From positions 1 through 64,000 of the forward strand of contig NZ_MVIV01000009.1 of NCBI RefSeq assembly GCF_002072175.1: DNA of 64,000 bases, given 5' to 3'. Shown in pieces: positions 45,527 through 56,045 of this stretch. The translations under genes were made by a program, and so were the position numbers. Source of the DNA: Actinomyces gaoshouyii (GTDB lineage: Bacteria > Actinomycetota > Actinomycetes > Actinomycetales > Actinomycetaceae). The notes beneath the pieces were generated by a model, which saw nothing but the letters and a program-made list of their open reading frames with translations, had not been told where the DNA came from and did no database searches. Each line of letters opens with the position of its first letter. Position 1 is the first letter of the stretch.

Positions 45527-46855
45527 TCACAGCCCATCGGGGATCTCGGAGAGCAGCCCGCAGATGCGGGCATGCCAGGCGCGGGCGGAGGTGTCGGTCA
45601 GCGAGGCGATTTGGTCGATGACCGCCCGGGCGCGCCCGGCGTCGTCGTCCGCGGCCCGCCAGAGTCCGGCGAAGATCGGGTCGAGGTGCTTGTCCCCCGA
45701 CTCCAGGAGGGCATCGGCCAGGTCGAAGATCTCGGTGCGCTGGATGAGGTAGACGCGCTCGTGCTCCCGGGGGGCCATGACGTAGCGGACGGCGGCGCCC
45801 TTGAGGACGAGGATCTCGGCGGCCGTGGAGGCGGGGATGACGAGATCCGCGGCGTAGCGGGTCAGCGGGCCATCGCCGGCCACCTGCCTGGTGGCCGCGG
45901 CCACGGCGCCGACGAAGCGGCCGATGAGCTGGCTCGTGAGGTTCTTGAGGGCCGCGGCGTCGGCGATGCCATGGTCGTAGGAGTCGATCCAGTACGGGGC
46001 CCCGGCCAAGCGCTCCCAGGCGGCACCGAGCTCATCGGCACTGAAGGCGGGGCCATACCAGGCCCGTGTGGCACCGATGATGCCGTCGATCTCACCGGGG
46101 CGGTCGAGGGACCCCGGGTCCATGCGCCCCAGCGCCACGGCGTCCTCGACGTCATGAACCGAGTAGCCGATGTCGTCGGCCAGGTCCATGATCTGCGCCT
46201 CGATACAGCGCCGCCCGGCCGGGGCGCCCGCGCGCATCCACTCGAAGACCTCCCGGTCGGTGTCGTAGACGGAGTACTTCCGAGCGCTCTTCCCCTCCGG
46301 CCCACCAGGCCCCTCCCCCCTGGCCCAGGGGTACTTGGCGACGGCGTCGAGACTGGCGCGGGTGAGGTTGACCCCCAGGCCGCGCCCGGTGGCATCGACG
46401 GTTTTGGGCTCCAGGCGGGTCAGGATGCGGAAGGTCTGGGCGTTGCCCTCGAAACCGCCGATGGAGCGGGCCACCTCGTCGAGGGCCCTCTCCCCGTTGT
46501 GCCCGTACGGCGGGTGGCCCAGATCATGGGAGAGGCAAGCGGCGTCGACGACGTCGGGATCGCAGCCGAGCTCCTGCCCGAGCGCCCGGCCCACCTGCGC
46601 GACCTCCAGGGAGTGGGTGAGACGGGTGCGCACGAAATCATCCGAGGCGGGGCCGAGCACCTGCGTCTTGGCTCCCAGGCGGCGCAGGGCGGAGGAGTGC
46701 AGCACGCGGGCGCGGTCGCGCTCGAAGGGGGTGCGCTGGGGGTTCTTCGCCCGCTCCGGCCAGAAGCGCTCGGCATCCTCATGGCTGTAGCCCACTGCGC
46801 CGGCGGGGGCCGGTAGCAGGGGGCCGCTGTCATCGCTGCGTGCTGGCGGGGTCAT
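45527..46855 (-). CDS. dgt: Deoxyguanosinetriphosphate triphosphohydrolase
   Basis: An HD-domain dNTP triphosphohydrolase that helps balance dNTP pools. About 442 aa. The metal-binding residues are visible: His81 in [16 protein letters not shown], and His110-Asp111 in [16 protein letters not shown]. Downstream is [18 protein letters not shown], typical of Dgt. The ATG at 46855 ([11 protein letters not shown]) is preferred to a frame starting at 46984 because family members begin close to this point. It lies upstream of dnaG in the same direction, the usual actinobacterial order. Confidence 0.93.
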   Translation of the reverse strand: MTPPARSDDSGPLLPAPAGAVGYSHEDAERFWPERAKNPQRTPFERDRARVLHSSALRRLGAKTQVLGPASDDFVRTRLTHSLEVAQVGRALGQELGCDPDVVDAACLSHDLGHPPYGHNGERALDEVARSIGGFEGNAQTFRILTRLEPKTVDATGRGLGVNLTRASLDAVAKYPWARGEGPGGPEGKSARKYSVYDTDREVFEWMRAGAPAGRRCIEAQIMDLADDIGYSVHDVEDAVALGRMDPGSLDRPGEIDGIIGATRAWYGPAFSADELGAAWERLAGAPYWIDSYDHGIADAAALKNLTSQLIGRFVGAVAAATRQVAGDGPLTRYAADLVIPASTAAEILVLKGAAVRYVMAPREHERVYLIQRTEIFDLADALLESGDKHLDPIFAGLWRAADDDAGRARAVIDQIASLTDTSARAWHARICGLLSEIPDGL

Positions 46856-47121
46856 CCACCCAAGGTAGCGCACCCCCGGTGCGGGGTTCGAGCCAGTCGG
46901 GGCGCGGTGTGCCCGCGGCGGGCAGCGCGCCGATGAGCATGTGACAAGACTCCTGCCAGGAGAGATCGGGACGACCTGCGCCAAGGGCTCGGCATTGGTA
47001 TGGTCGGTGCACCCGAGGCATCCCGATCCCCGACGGGCCCTCTCCTTACGATCTAATTCTATCCTTGGCGCGCTGCCGGGTCGATGCCGCGCTCGCGCTC
47101 GGCGGAAGGAAGCCGGCTGTC

Positions 47122-48348
47122 ATGACGACGACAACCCTGGTCCATCGTCCCCAGAGCGGTGATCGCGATTGGTGGAGAGGCGCCCAGATCTACGAGATCA
47201 ACGCCCCGGTGGTCGGCCAGGTCGATCATGACAGGGCCGTCGGCCTGCTGGACCATGCCCAGTCGCTCGGCTCCGACGGCATCCTCGTGCGCCCCAGCCT
47301 CCTCGGGCTGAAGGACCCCGGATTGGAGGACCTCCGCCGCTTCTCCGAGGCCGCCCATCTCAGGGGTCTGCGGGTCATCGCCAGGCTCTCGGGAGCCCTG
47401 GGGCCGGTCACCGGTCGGCACGCGCATGACGACAACCCGCTGACAGCCGGTCATGAGGCCCTGGGCCCCGGGCTCATCGAGCGAGCGGAGGGCTTCATCG
47501 ACGCCGGCGTCGACGGCATCGATCTGGGCGCGATCCTCCCACCGGAGGTCAGTCAGGAGACCGATCTCGACCTACTGAGCCGGACCTGCGCGGAACTGCT
47601 CATGCTCGTGAGCTCCTCAACCCCTGATGGCATCCTCGGCGCGGACGTGACCGCGGAGTACGGGGACAGCCTGCGCCACCACCTGCAGAAGGACTGGTTC
47701 CACCATCTGCGCAATGACAGGCTCTTCCTCACGCGCTGGGACGCCGACTCAATCGCCCGGCATCTGAAGGCCTCACTGGAGGAGTACGAGCGCTTCGGCG
47801 CCCCGCCCGCCTGGCGCGTCATGCCCCCGTACCGCTATCACCCTGATCTCGAACCGAGTGACGACCGCCGCTGGTTCGTCACGGACCGCGCCACGCGCCT
47901 GCGCCGTGGAACCGCGCTCCAGACGCTCATGCTGGCACTGCCGGGAGCGGTGTACCTCCGCCAGGGGGACGAGGTCGGCATCCTCGACGATGACAAGGAC
48001 GACAGCCCGATGTCGCTCCTCCAGGAGGTCACTCGTCTTGCCGACGAGCAGGGCGATCTGCTCGGCTCCCCGGTGGCAACCGTCCGCCACGCCTCCCATC
48101 TGCGGCGGGAGAGGCAGCTCCCCCACGCCCCCATGGCCTTCGTCTCCGGGATGGAGTGGTGCCCGGATGACGCCCTGTCGATCCTGGTCCGGGACATGCT
48201 CGTCCTGACCAACACCACCAGCACCTCGATCGGCCTCCCGGAGCACGCCGAGGTGCTGCTCGCCTCGCATGAGCTCGCACATACTGATGGTCGCCTCATC
48301 GTGCCCCCCACGACCACGGTGTGGTGCGTGGCGGACACCGTCGCCTGA
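47122..48348 (+). CDS. GH13-like (alpha-amylase family) protein lacking catalytic residues
   Basis: A 408-aa protein that begins like an alpha-glucosidase of family GH13 (DWWRGAQIYEINAPVV, where active enzymes have WWRxAVIYQIYPRSF) and ends with ALQTLMLALPGAVYLRQGDEVG, the family's PGxPYLYQGEELG block. The catalytic core is degenerate. The nucleophile region reads AGVDGIDLGA, with Gly136 at the aspartate position, and no acid/base glutamate region is recognisable. The region IV-like FLTRWDADS keeps an Asp. Loss of activity is therefore likely. It precedes a LacI regulator on the same strand, so it could be a carbohydrate-binding or regulatory paralogue. Confidence 0.75.
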   Translation: MTTTTLVHRPQSGDRDWWRGAQIYEINAPVVGQVDHDRAVGLLDHAQSLGSDGILVRPSLLGLKDPGLEDLRRFSEAAHLRGLRVIARLSGALGPVTGRHAHDDNPLTAGHEALGPGLIERAEGFIDAGVDGIDLGAILPPEVSQETDLDLLSRTCAELLMLVSSSTPDGILGADVTAEYGDSLRHHLQKDWFHHLRNDRLFLTRWDADSIARHLKASLEEYERFGAPPAWRVMPPYRYHPDLEPSDDRRWFVTDRATRLRRGTALQTLMLALPGAVYLRQGDEVGILDDDKDDSPMSLLQEVTRLADEQGDLLGSPVATVRHASHLRRERQLPHAPMAFVSGMEWCPDDALSILVRDMLVLTNTTSTSIGLPEHAEVLLASHELAHTDGRLIVPPTTTVWCVADTVA

Positions 48349-48561
48349 GCCAGCCCGCCGCCCTAGTCCACGACTTCCGCCCCACGGCATGGCGGGCGGG
48401 TCCGTCATCCTCCCCAGCTCCCCCGCCCGCCGGTTCCACGGGCGGTCCTCATCTCGGCGGGCGGCGCCGAATCGTGAGCATCCCCGGGCCAACGGGACGT
48501 AGAGTCATCCCAGAAACCAAGCATCGGCTCAGGCCGATCACCCATCCGCGAAGGGGTAGCA

Positions 48562-49587
48562 GTGGCGCAGCGCATCACGCTGACGGACATCGCCGAGCAG
48601 GCCGGTGTCTCGACGGCGACCGTCTCCCGCGTCCTCAACGGCAAGTCGAACGTGGCCGACGAGACCCGGCGGCAGGTGCTCGCTGCGCTCGACGTGCTGG
48701 GCTACGAGCGCCCCGAGTCGGTGGACAACCGTTCCCGCGGCCTCGTCGGCCTCATCGTCCCCGAGCTCAGCAACCCGATCTTCCCGCGCTTCGCCCAGGA
48801 GATCGAGCAGCTGCTCACCCCCAGCGGGCACACCCCGGTGCTGTGCACCCAGACACCCGGCGGGGTCAGCGAGGACGAGTACATCGAGATGCTCGTGGAG
48901 CGGGGCGTGTCCGGCATCGTGTTCGTCTCCGGGCGGCACGCCGACACAACGGGCAGTGTCACCCGGTACCAGAGGCTGCGATCCCGGGGCGTGCCCCTGG
49001 TGACGCTCAACGGCAACGCTCCCATGATCAAGGCGCCCGGGTTCACCACCGATGATCGTGCCGCCGCGAGGATGGCTGTGGAGCACCTGGCCAATCTCGG
49101 GCACCGGAAGATCGGATTCGCCACCGGTCCCGCGCGCATGGTCCCCGCCGTGCGCAAGCGCGCCGGCTACGAGGACGCCATGCGGGCCTGCTGCCCGGGC
49201 GAGGACCTTCGGATCGCGGAAAGCCTGTACACCTATGAGGGCGGGGCGACGGCGGGAACCGCCCTGGCGGAGCAGGGATGCACCGGCATCATCTGCGGGT
49301 CGGACATGATGGCGCTGGGCGCGATCAAGGGGATCCAGTCCACCGGCCGCGAGGTCCCCACGGACATCTCCGTCATCGGCTACGACGACTCCCCCCTCCT
49401 GGCGATGACGCATCCGCCGCTGACAACGGTCCGCCAGCCGGTGGAGGCCATCTGCCGCGCGGCCGTGTCCACGTTACTGGCCGCCATCAACGGTGAGAAG
49501 CCCGTGGACGCGGAGATGACCTTCATCCCCGACCTCATTGTGCGGGGCTCGACCGCCATGGCCCCTGGGATCGCCGTGCTGCGCTGA
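48562..49587 (+). CDS. LacI-family transcriptional regulator
   Basis: A 341-aa repressor-type protein. The N-terminal HTH is ITLTDIAEQAGVSTATVSRVLN (LacI signature), followed by the hinge helix and a periplasmic-binding-protein-like effector domain (GLVGLIVPELSNPIFPRFAQEIE, GVSGIVFVSGRHAD, ISVIGYDDSPLLAMTHPPLTTV). The start is GTG. It is 213 nt after the GH13-like gene; sugar-responsive control of that gene or of a distant carbohydrate locus is inferred. No sugar transporter is in the window. Confidence 0.93.
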   Translation: MAQRITLTDIAEQAGVSTATVSRVLNGKSNVADETRRQVLAALDVLGYERPESVDNRSRGLVGLIVPELSNPIFPRFAQEIEQLLTPSGHTPVLCTQTPGGVSEDEYIEMLVERGVSGIVFVSGRHADTTGSVTRYQRLRSRGVPLVTLNGNAPMIKAPGFTTDDRAAARMAVEHLANLGHRKIGFATGPARMVPAVRKRAGYEDAMRACCPGEDLRIAESLYTYEGGATAGTALAEQGCTGIICGSDMMALGAIKGIQSTGREVPTDISVIGYDDSPLLAMTHPPLTTVRQPVEAICRAAVSTLLAAINGEKPVDAEMTFIPDLIVRGSTAMAPGIAVLR

Positions 49588-49616
49588 GGCGACGGCGCCT
49601 CCCCGCGCTCCGGGGC

Positions 49617-50828
49617 TCAGCGGGACCACGTGCGCGCCAGGCGCTCCCCCATGCCCTCCAAGCCCCGGGCAATCCCGGGGGCGCCACCGTCGAACCACCG
49701 CTCACCGCTCGCCCCCGCGGGGGCGAGCGCGTACTGGGAGACGATGCCCGCCCCAGCGAGCTCACCGCGGGGAACGGCCGAGAGTCCCGCCACGAGAATG
49801 GCGGGCAGGGCGAGGCGCGAGGCCGCCGCGCCGACCGCCTCGGCCACCGAATCGGCCAGGATGCCGTAGGCCTCCCCGACGGCCGTGACGAGCAGGTCGG
49901 CCTCCTCCGCGGCGGCCCCGAGGCCCAGGAGTCCCGCCGCCACGCGGGCGCCCGGCAGGGCCCGGGCCCCGAGCGCCCGCAGGATTATTGCGGCCCCTCC
50001 CCCGGCGCCCGTTCCCCAGGCCGAGGGGCGCAGCCGCCCATCATGGCTGCCCCCGGGACTCGCCCCTCCACCCGCAGTCGGGTCGAGCAGCGACCTGGGG
50101 GCGGGATGATCGCTGGCGAGAGCGGAGATGAGCGCCGAGGCATGGGAGCAGGCCCGGCGGTCGAGGTCCTGCGCCACAGTCGGGGCGATGCCGGTGAGGG
50201 CGGTCAGCCCCTCCCCCGCCCCGCTCATGCCGCCCAGGGGCAGGGTGTCGGCAAGGGCGAGAATGATGCTGCGCCCGGACATCCGGCTACGGGCCCGCTC
50301 GGGCCCGCCGAGGGCGTCGAGCAACCCGGCGCCGCCGTCGTGCGCGGCGGTGCGCGCGAGCCCGACGATGAGCACGTCGCCCTGGTGGGCGCGCTCCAGA
50401 GCCTGGCGCAGGGCCTCGCCGAAGCCCCGTGTGCTGCCGTGCTCCGCCTCGCGGCCCGCCTCATGGCGATCGGCGGGGACGGGGGCGATGCTCGCGGCGT
50501 CGAGGATCCATGTGGTGCTCGGGGCGGCGGGTCCCGTGCCCGCGCCGCCCGCGGGGGCGAGACGGAGGAGATCAGCCTGCCTCGTGCCTCCCAGAGGTCC
50601 CGGGGCTTGGAGGATGGTCCGGCTCTCGACGGCGCTCGGCCGGATCACGGTGGTGAGCCCGGGGCCGCCGTCGGGGATCGGCAGGAGCGCGAGGGCATCG
50701 TCCGGGCGGGCGCGTGACCATCCGCGGGCCAGGGCCTCGGCGACGTCGCGGGCGCCCAGTCCGAGCTCGGTGATGGGTGCGCCGCCGGGCTCGGGGCTCA
50801 TCGGCCCCGGGGCGAGGAGGACCCTCAT
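49617..50828 (-). CDS. Glycerate-kinase-like protein, motifs degenerate
   Basis: A 403-aa protein resembling class II glycerate kinases (GarK/GlxK): MRVLLAPGPM, DVAEALARGWSRARPDDALALLPIPDGG, and GLARTAAHDGGAGLLDALG where active enzymes have GLGGSATNDGGxG. The C-terminal substrate/phosphate motif of the family (GEGxxDxQTxxGK) is not recognisable; the region reads LLVTAVGEAYGILADSVAEAV. Activity is therefore doubtful. Its start overlaps the M20 peptidase stop by 4 nt, implying coupling. It converges on the LacI gene. Confidence 0.7.
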   Translation of the reverse strand: MRVLLAPGPMSPEPGGAPITELGLGARDVAEALARGWSRARPDDALALLPIPDGGPGLTTVIRPSAVESRTILQAPGPLGGTRQADLLRLAPAGGAGTGPAAPSTTWILDAASIAPVPADRHEAGREAEHGSTRGFGEALRQALERAHQGDVLIVGLARTAAHDGGAGLLDALGGPERARSRMSGRSIILALADTLPLGGMSGAGEGLTALTGIAPTVAQDLDRRACSHASALISALASDHPAPRSLLDPTAGGGASPGGSHDGRLRPSAWGTGAGGGAAIILRALGARALPGARVAAGLLGLGAAAEEADLLVTAVGEAYGILADSVAEAVGAAASRLALPAILVAGLSAVPRGELAGAGIVSQYALAPAGASGERWFDGGAPGIARGLEGMGERLARTWSR

Positions 50829-52213
50829 GCCTCGATGGCACCGCCCAGGCGCGCCAGGAGGAGGGCCTCGGAGACGACGATGCGCTCCAGGTCCCCCAGG
50901 TGCATCGACTCGTCCTCGCTGTGCGCGCGGGTGTCCGGGTCCTCGACGCCGGTGACCAGGACCTGAGCGCCCGGGAACGTGGACTGGAGAGTGGCGATGA
51001 AGGGGATGGAGCCGCCCTGGCCGATGTCGACGGCCTCAACTCCGAATCCGGTGGTCAGGGCCCAATGGGCGGCGCGGCCGGCGGGGGTGTCCGAGGAGCC
51101 GTGGAACGCGGGGCCGGCCTCGCGCCCGGTGACGGTCAGGCGAGCGCCGAAGGGCACGTGGGACGCCAGGTGGGAGGTGAGCGCCTCGATCGCCGAGTCG
51201 GGGTCCTGCCCGGGGGCGATGCGCATGGAGATCCGAGCGGTGCACGAGGGGGCGAGCACGTTGCCGGAGCGCTCCAGGGGCGTGACGTCCATGCCGATGA
51301 CGGTGATGGTCGGCTTGGTCCACAGTCGGGCGGTGAGGTCCCCGGTGCCGATGAGCTCGACGCCGGGCAGCACGCCGGCGTCGGCGCGGAAGTCCTCCTC
51401 GGTGTACTCGGGGAAGTCGGGGGCGGCGGCCGACTCACTGACCAGGCCGGGGACGGCGACGTCGCCCGCGTCGTCGTGGAGCGTGGCCACGAGTCGGCAC
51501 ATGGTGGTCACGGCGTCGAGGACGGGACCGCCGTACTGGCCCGAGTGCAGGGCGTGGTCGAGCACGTCGATGCGGGCATCGACCTGGACGACGCCTCGCA
51601 GCGAGGTGGTGAGCGCCGGGACCCCGACCCTCCAGTTCGAGGAGTCGGCCACGATGATGACATCGGCGTCGAGCCGGTCGCGGTGGGCGGCGAGGAAGGC
51701 CTCGAAGGACGGCGAGCCGACCTCCTCCTCGCCCTCGATGTACACGGTGACGGAGCAGGGCAGCTGCCCGCCGCCGAGCTCGCGCAGGATCCGCAGGGCG
51801 TGGGGGTGCGTGACGACGCCCGCACCGTCGTCGGAGGTCCCTCGCCCGAAGAGGCGCTCCCCCCTCCGCTCGGCGACGAAGGGGTCGGCCTGCTGCCAGG
51901 CGGAGGGGTCGCCGACGGGCTGGACGTCGTGGTGGGAGTAGATGAGCACGCGCGGGGAGCCGGCGGGGCCATCGGCGTGGGCGAGGACCGCGGGGCGTCC
52001 GGGCGTGCCGTCGGGGCAGTCCACGCTGGTCACCTCGGCCTCCAGCCCGGCATCGCGCAGGAGGGAGGCCACGTGCTCGGCGGAGCGGAGCACCTGGGCC
52101 TGGTCGTGGCTGGCCGCCGAGACCGAGGGGATGGCCACGAGATCAGTCAGGTCGGAGACGATAGTGGGGAAAGCATCGCGCACCGCGGCGCGGATCGAGT
52201 CGACTGCGATCAT
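50825..52213 (-). CDS. M20 family metallopeptidase (dipeptidase-like)
   Basis: A 462-aa zinc amino-peptidase/carboxypeptidase-type protein of clan MH. The metal ligands are visible in IYSHHDVQPVGD (His, Asp), FGRGTSDDGAGV (Asp), and YIEGEEEVGSPSF (catalytic Glu and ligand Glu). A long lid domain follows with DARIDVLDHALHSGQYGG. The family cleaves dipeptides and acyl-amino acids; the exact substrate is unknown. It is the upstream member of a coupled pair with the glycerate-kinase-like gene and diverges from the DUF3043 gene. Confidence 0.92.
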   Translation of the reverse strand: MIAVDSIRAAVRDAFPTIVSDLTDLVAIPSVSAASHDQAQVLRSAEHVASLLRDAGLEAEVTSVDCPDGTPGRPAVLAHADGPAGSPRVLIYSHHDVQPVGDPSAWQQADPFVAERRGERLFGRGTSDDGAGVVTHPHALRILRELGGGQLPCSVTVYIEGEEEVGSPSFEAFLAAHRDRLDADVIIVADSSNWRVGVPALTTSLRGVVQVDARIDVLDHALHSGQYGGPVLDAVTTMCRLVATLHDDAGDVAVPGLVSESAAAPDFPEYTEEDFRADAGVLPGVELIGTGDLTARLWTKPTITVIGMDVTPLERSGNVLAPSCTARISMRIAPGQDPDSAIEALTSHLASHVPFGARLTVTGREAGPAFHGSSDTPAGRAAHWALTTGFGVEAVDIGQGGSIPFIATLQSTFPGAQVLVTGVEDPDTRAHSEDESMHLGDLERIVVSEALLLARLGGAIEA

Positions 52214-52253
52214 GGTTTGCAGGGTATCGCGGATGAGCCGCTACCCTGAGCCG

Positions 52254-52844
52254 GTGAAGCTCTTCAAGAAGGACGAGGCTCCCGCTCCCGAGCCCGAGAC
52301 GACGCCGTCCAAGGCCGGGCGCAAGGGCCGCCCCACCCCCAAGCGCAGGGATGCCCAGGCCAGGCGCCTGCACCCGGTGGTGCCCACGGACCGGAAGGCC
52401 GCCAAACGCGAGGCCCGGGCGAGAAGGGACGAGGCGTGGCAGCGCCAGCGCCTGGCGATGGAGACAGGGGATGAGCGCTACCTCCCCTCGCGGGACAAGG
52501 GACCGGTCAAGCGCTACGTCCGCGACTACGTCGACGCCCGCTTCTCCATAGGCGAGTTCTTCATCCCCGTGGCCTTCGCCGTTGTCATCCTGAGCCTTTT
52601 CGGGCAGTCGATGCAGCAGCTCATGCTGTGGCTGATGCTCGGCCTGTACGCGCTGACGTTCATCATGATTCTCGACGTCATCGCCTGCTGGCTCATCCTG
52701 CGCCGCCGCCTCGACACCAAGTTCGGCCGCGAGGCCTGGTCGTCCCAGGGCCGGATCTTCTGGTACGTCATGTCCCGCTGCGTCTCCATGCGCCGCATGC
52801 GCCAGCCCAGGCCGCAGGTGTCCCGCCGCCAGTACCCGGAGTGA
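52254..52844 (+). CDS. DUF3043 family membrane protein
   Basis: About 196 aa. A highly charged N-terminal half, KRRDAQARRLHPVVPTDRK and a following Arg/Lys-rich stretch, matches actinobacterial DUF3043. Two membrane spans lie at about residues 98-135 (FFIPVAFAVVILSLFG and LMLWLMLGLYALTFIMILDV), followed by a basic tail. The GTG at 52254 gives the usual KLFxK start; the ATG at 52233 is possible. Function unknown. It is divergent from the M20 peptidase gene by about 40 nt. Confidence 0.87.
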   Translation: MKLFKKDEAPAPEPETTPSKAGRKGRPTPKRRDAQARRLHPVVPTDRKAAKREARARRDEAWQRQRLAMETGDERYLPSRDKGPVKRYVRDYVDARFSIGEFFIPVAFAVVILSLFGQSMQQLMLWLMLGLYALTFIMILDVIACWLILRRRLDTKFGREAWSSQGRIFWYVMSRCVSMRRMRQPRPQVSRRQYPE

Positions 52845-52918
52845 TGACGCGCCGGCTCAGTTCGCCATCGGCGCAAGAGTCCTTCCGCCGCGGCGCGCCC
52901 CCGGGCTAGTGTCGACGC

Positions 52919-53932
52919 ATGGTCACCTACCGCCACTTGGGCTCATCTGGACTGAAGATCACCGAGATCGCCTACGGCAACTGGCTCACCCACGGCTCGC
53001 AGGTCGAGGCCGACACTGCGATCGACTGCGTTCATACCGCGCTGGACCTGGGGATCACGAGCTTCGACACCGCCGACGTCTACGCCAACACCGCCGCCGA
53101 GGAGGTCCTCGGGCGCGCCCTGTCCGGGCAGCGCCGGGAGTCCCTGGAGATCTTCACGAAGGTCTACTGGCCCATCGGCCCGAAGGGCCCCAATGACGTG
53201 GGGCTGTCCCGCAAGCACATCATGGAGGGCATCAACGGCTCGCTGAGGCGCCTCGGGGTGGACTACGTCGACCTCTACCAGGCGCACCGCTACGACTACG
53301 AGACCCCGCTGGAGGAGACGATGCAGGCCTTCGCGGACGTGGTCCGCGCGGGCAAGGCCCTCTACATCGGGGTCTCGGAGTGGACGGCCGAGCAGATCCG
53401 CGCTGGCCAGGGGCTGGCCTCTCAGATGGGCTTCCGCCTGGTGTCCAACCAGCCCCAGTACTCCGCGCTGTGGCGGGTCATCGAGGGCGAGGTCATCCCC
53501 GCCTCCACCGAGCTGGGGCTCGGGCAGATCGTCTTCTCCCCCATGGCTCAGGGAGTCCTGTCCGGCAAGTACCTGCCGGGCGCCGAGCCGCCCGCGGGCT
53601 CGCGCGCCACGGATGGCAGGGGTGGCAAGGACATGATCTCGAGGTGGATGCGCCCCGAGGTCCTCACCGCTGTCCAGGCACTGCGAGGCGTGGCCGAGGA
53701 GGCGGGCCTGACCATGCCCCAGCTCGCCATCGCCTGGGTCCTGCAGAACCCCGCCATCTCGGCGGCCATCGTAGGAGCCTCGTGCCCCGAGCAGCTGAGG
53801 GACACGGTGAGGGCCTCCGGAGTCGTCCTGGATGAGTCGATCATGAAGGCGATCGACGCAGCGCTCGGCGACGTCATCATGCGCGATCCGGCCCGGACCC
53901 GCACCGTCTCCCCCAATCCGCGCCCGGCCTGA
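52919..53932 (+). CDS. Aldo/keto reductase (KCNAB-like)
   Basis: A 337-aa NADPH-dependent oxidoreductase with a TIM-barrel AKR fold. Visible are [20 protein letters not shown], the catalytic Asp-Tyr in [17 protein letters not shown], the Lys in [10 protein letters not shown], and the His in [15 protein letters not shown]. The coenzyme region reads [13 protein letters not shown]. It resembles the potassium-channel beta-subunit (KCNAB/YghZ) branch. The substrate is unknown. It starts with ATG, 74 nt after DUF3043, and converges on pyrD. Confidence 0.93.
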   Translation: MVTYRHLGSSGLKITEIAYGNWLTHGSQVEADTAIDCVHTALDLGITSFDTADVYANTAAEEVLGRALSGQRRESLEIFTKVYWPIGPKGPNDVGLSRKHIMEGINGSLRRLGVDYVDLYQAHRYDYETPLEETMQAFADVVRAGKALYIGVSEWTAEQIRAGQGLASQMGFRLVSNQPQYSALWRVIEGEVIPASTELGLGQIVFSPMAQGVLSGKYLPGAEPPAGSRATDGRGGKDMISRWMRPEVLTAVQALRGVAEEAGLTMPQLAIAWVLQNPAISAAIVGASCPEQLRDTVRASGVVLDESIMKAIDAALGDVIMRDPARTRTVSPNPRPA

Positions 53933-53988
53933 TCGGGCCAACAAGTCCCGTGCGCCGCCCCCGCTCCCCTCCGGTGGGAGAAGACGCC

Positions 53989-55044
53989 TCAGCGCACGGG
54001 GCGGCGGGCGTGGGAGACGGCCAGGGCGCGGTTGATGCGGCCGGGCCAGGCCGGGCCGTTGTAGATGAAGGCCGAGTAGGCCTGGAGGAGGTCGGCACCT
54101 GCCTCGAGCATGAGTTCGGCGTCCATGATCGAGGAGATGCCGCCGACGCCGATGATCGTGGGCCCCTCCCCCAGTCGCGCGCGCAGACGGCGCACCACCT
54201 CCAGGGCCCGGGGCAGCAGCGGCGAGCCGGACAGGCCCCCCTCGCCCAGGTCATGGGCAATGGTGGTGTTGGTGGCCACCACGCCGTCGAGCTCCAGTTC
54301 GCGGATGAGGTCGGCGACGGCGTCGATGTCCTCGTCGGCCAGCTCCGGGGCGATCTTGACCAGGAGCGGCACGCGCCTGCGCGCGGCGGCGTCCCCGGCC
54401 TCGCGCACGGCGATGAGGATCGGCCTGAGGGACTCCACGCTCTGCAGGCTGCGCAGGCCGGGGGTGTTGGGGCTGGAGACGTTGACGACGAGGTAGTCGG
54501 CCCAGCGGGCCACCCGGGAGGCCGAGTAGCGGTAGTCCTCGACCGCGTCCTCGAGCTCAGTGGCCTTGGTCTTGCCGATATTGGCGCCCACGACGATCGA
54601 GCGACCCCGCGGCGTCGAGCGCAGGGCGCGCAGGCGGCGGGCGGCCTCATCGGCGCCGTCGTTGTTGAATCCCATGCGGTTGCGGATCGCGCGCATCTCG
54701 GGGTAGCGCCACATGCGGGGCTTGTCGTTGCCGGGCTGGGCGCGGGCGGTGAACGTGCCGACCTCGACGAAGCCGAAACCAAGCATGTCCAGGCCCTCGA
54801 CGGCCCTGCCCTCCTTGTCCATGCCCGCGGCCAGGCCCAGGATCCCGGGAACCGGGCGGGCGAAGGGGCCGCCCTGGGAGGCGCTGGGCACGGGCAGGCT
54901 CGGGCGGCGCCCCCACATCTGGCGCACGACGTCCCGCACGATGGGAACGCGCCCGGTGACCTCGATCGCATCCATGCAGATGTCGTGGATGACCTCAGGA
55001 TCGATTCGCGTCAGCACGGTCTTGTACAGCAGGTCGTAGAGCAC
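53989..55044 (-). CDS. pyrD: Dihydroorotate dehydrogenase (quinone), class 2
   Basis: A 351-aa FMN enzyme of pyrimidine synthesis that passes electrons to quinones. The N-terminal helical extension ([19 protein letters not shown]) marks membrane-associated class 2. The core shows [73 protein letters not shown] with the catalytic Ser, and [32 protein letters not shown]. The start is GTG at 55044. It is divergent from the metallopeptidase gene. Confidence 0.95.
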   Translation of the reverse strand: MLYDLLYKTVLTRIDPEVIHDICMDAIEVTGRVPIVRDVVRQMWGRRPSLPVPSASQGGPFARPVPGILGLAAGMDKEGRAVEGLDMLGFGFVEVGTFTARAQPGNDKPRMWRYPEMRAIRNRMGFNNDGADEAARRLRALRSTPRGRSIVVGANIGKTKATELEDAVEDYRYSASRVARWADYLVVNVSSPNTPGLRSLQSVESLRPILIAVREAGDAAARRRVPLLVKIAPELADEDIDAVADLIRELELDGVVATNTTIAHDLGEGGLSGSPLLPRALEVVRRLRARLGEGPTIIGVGGISSIMDAELMLEAGADLLQAYSAFIYNGPAWPGRINRALAVSHARRPVR

Positions 55045-55136
55045 GTGGCCAGCCTACCCGGGCTCTACCGGTACTCTTGGTGCCGTCCCGCGCCGGAGGA
55101 CCAGTCGTCCGGCTCCCGCACCGCATCGGAGGAACC

Positions 55137-56045
<909 letters not shown>

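Noticed and set aside
43739-46816. Plus-strand open frame of 1025 codons opposite dnaG and dgt
   Set aside because: Antisense shadow of two well-supported genes, with low-complexity translation and no start signal.
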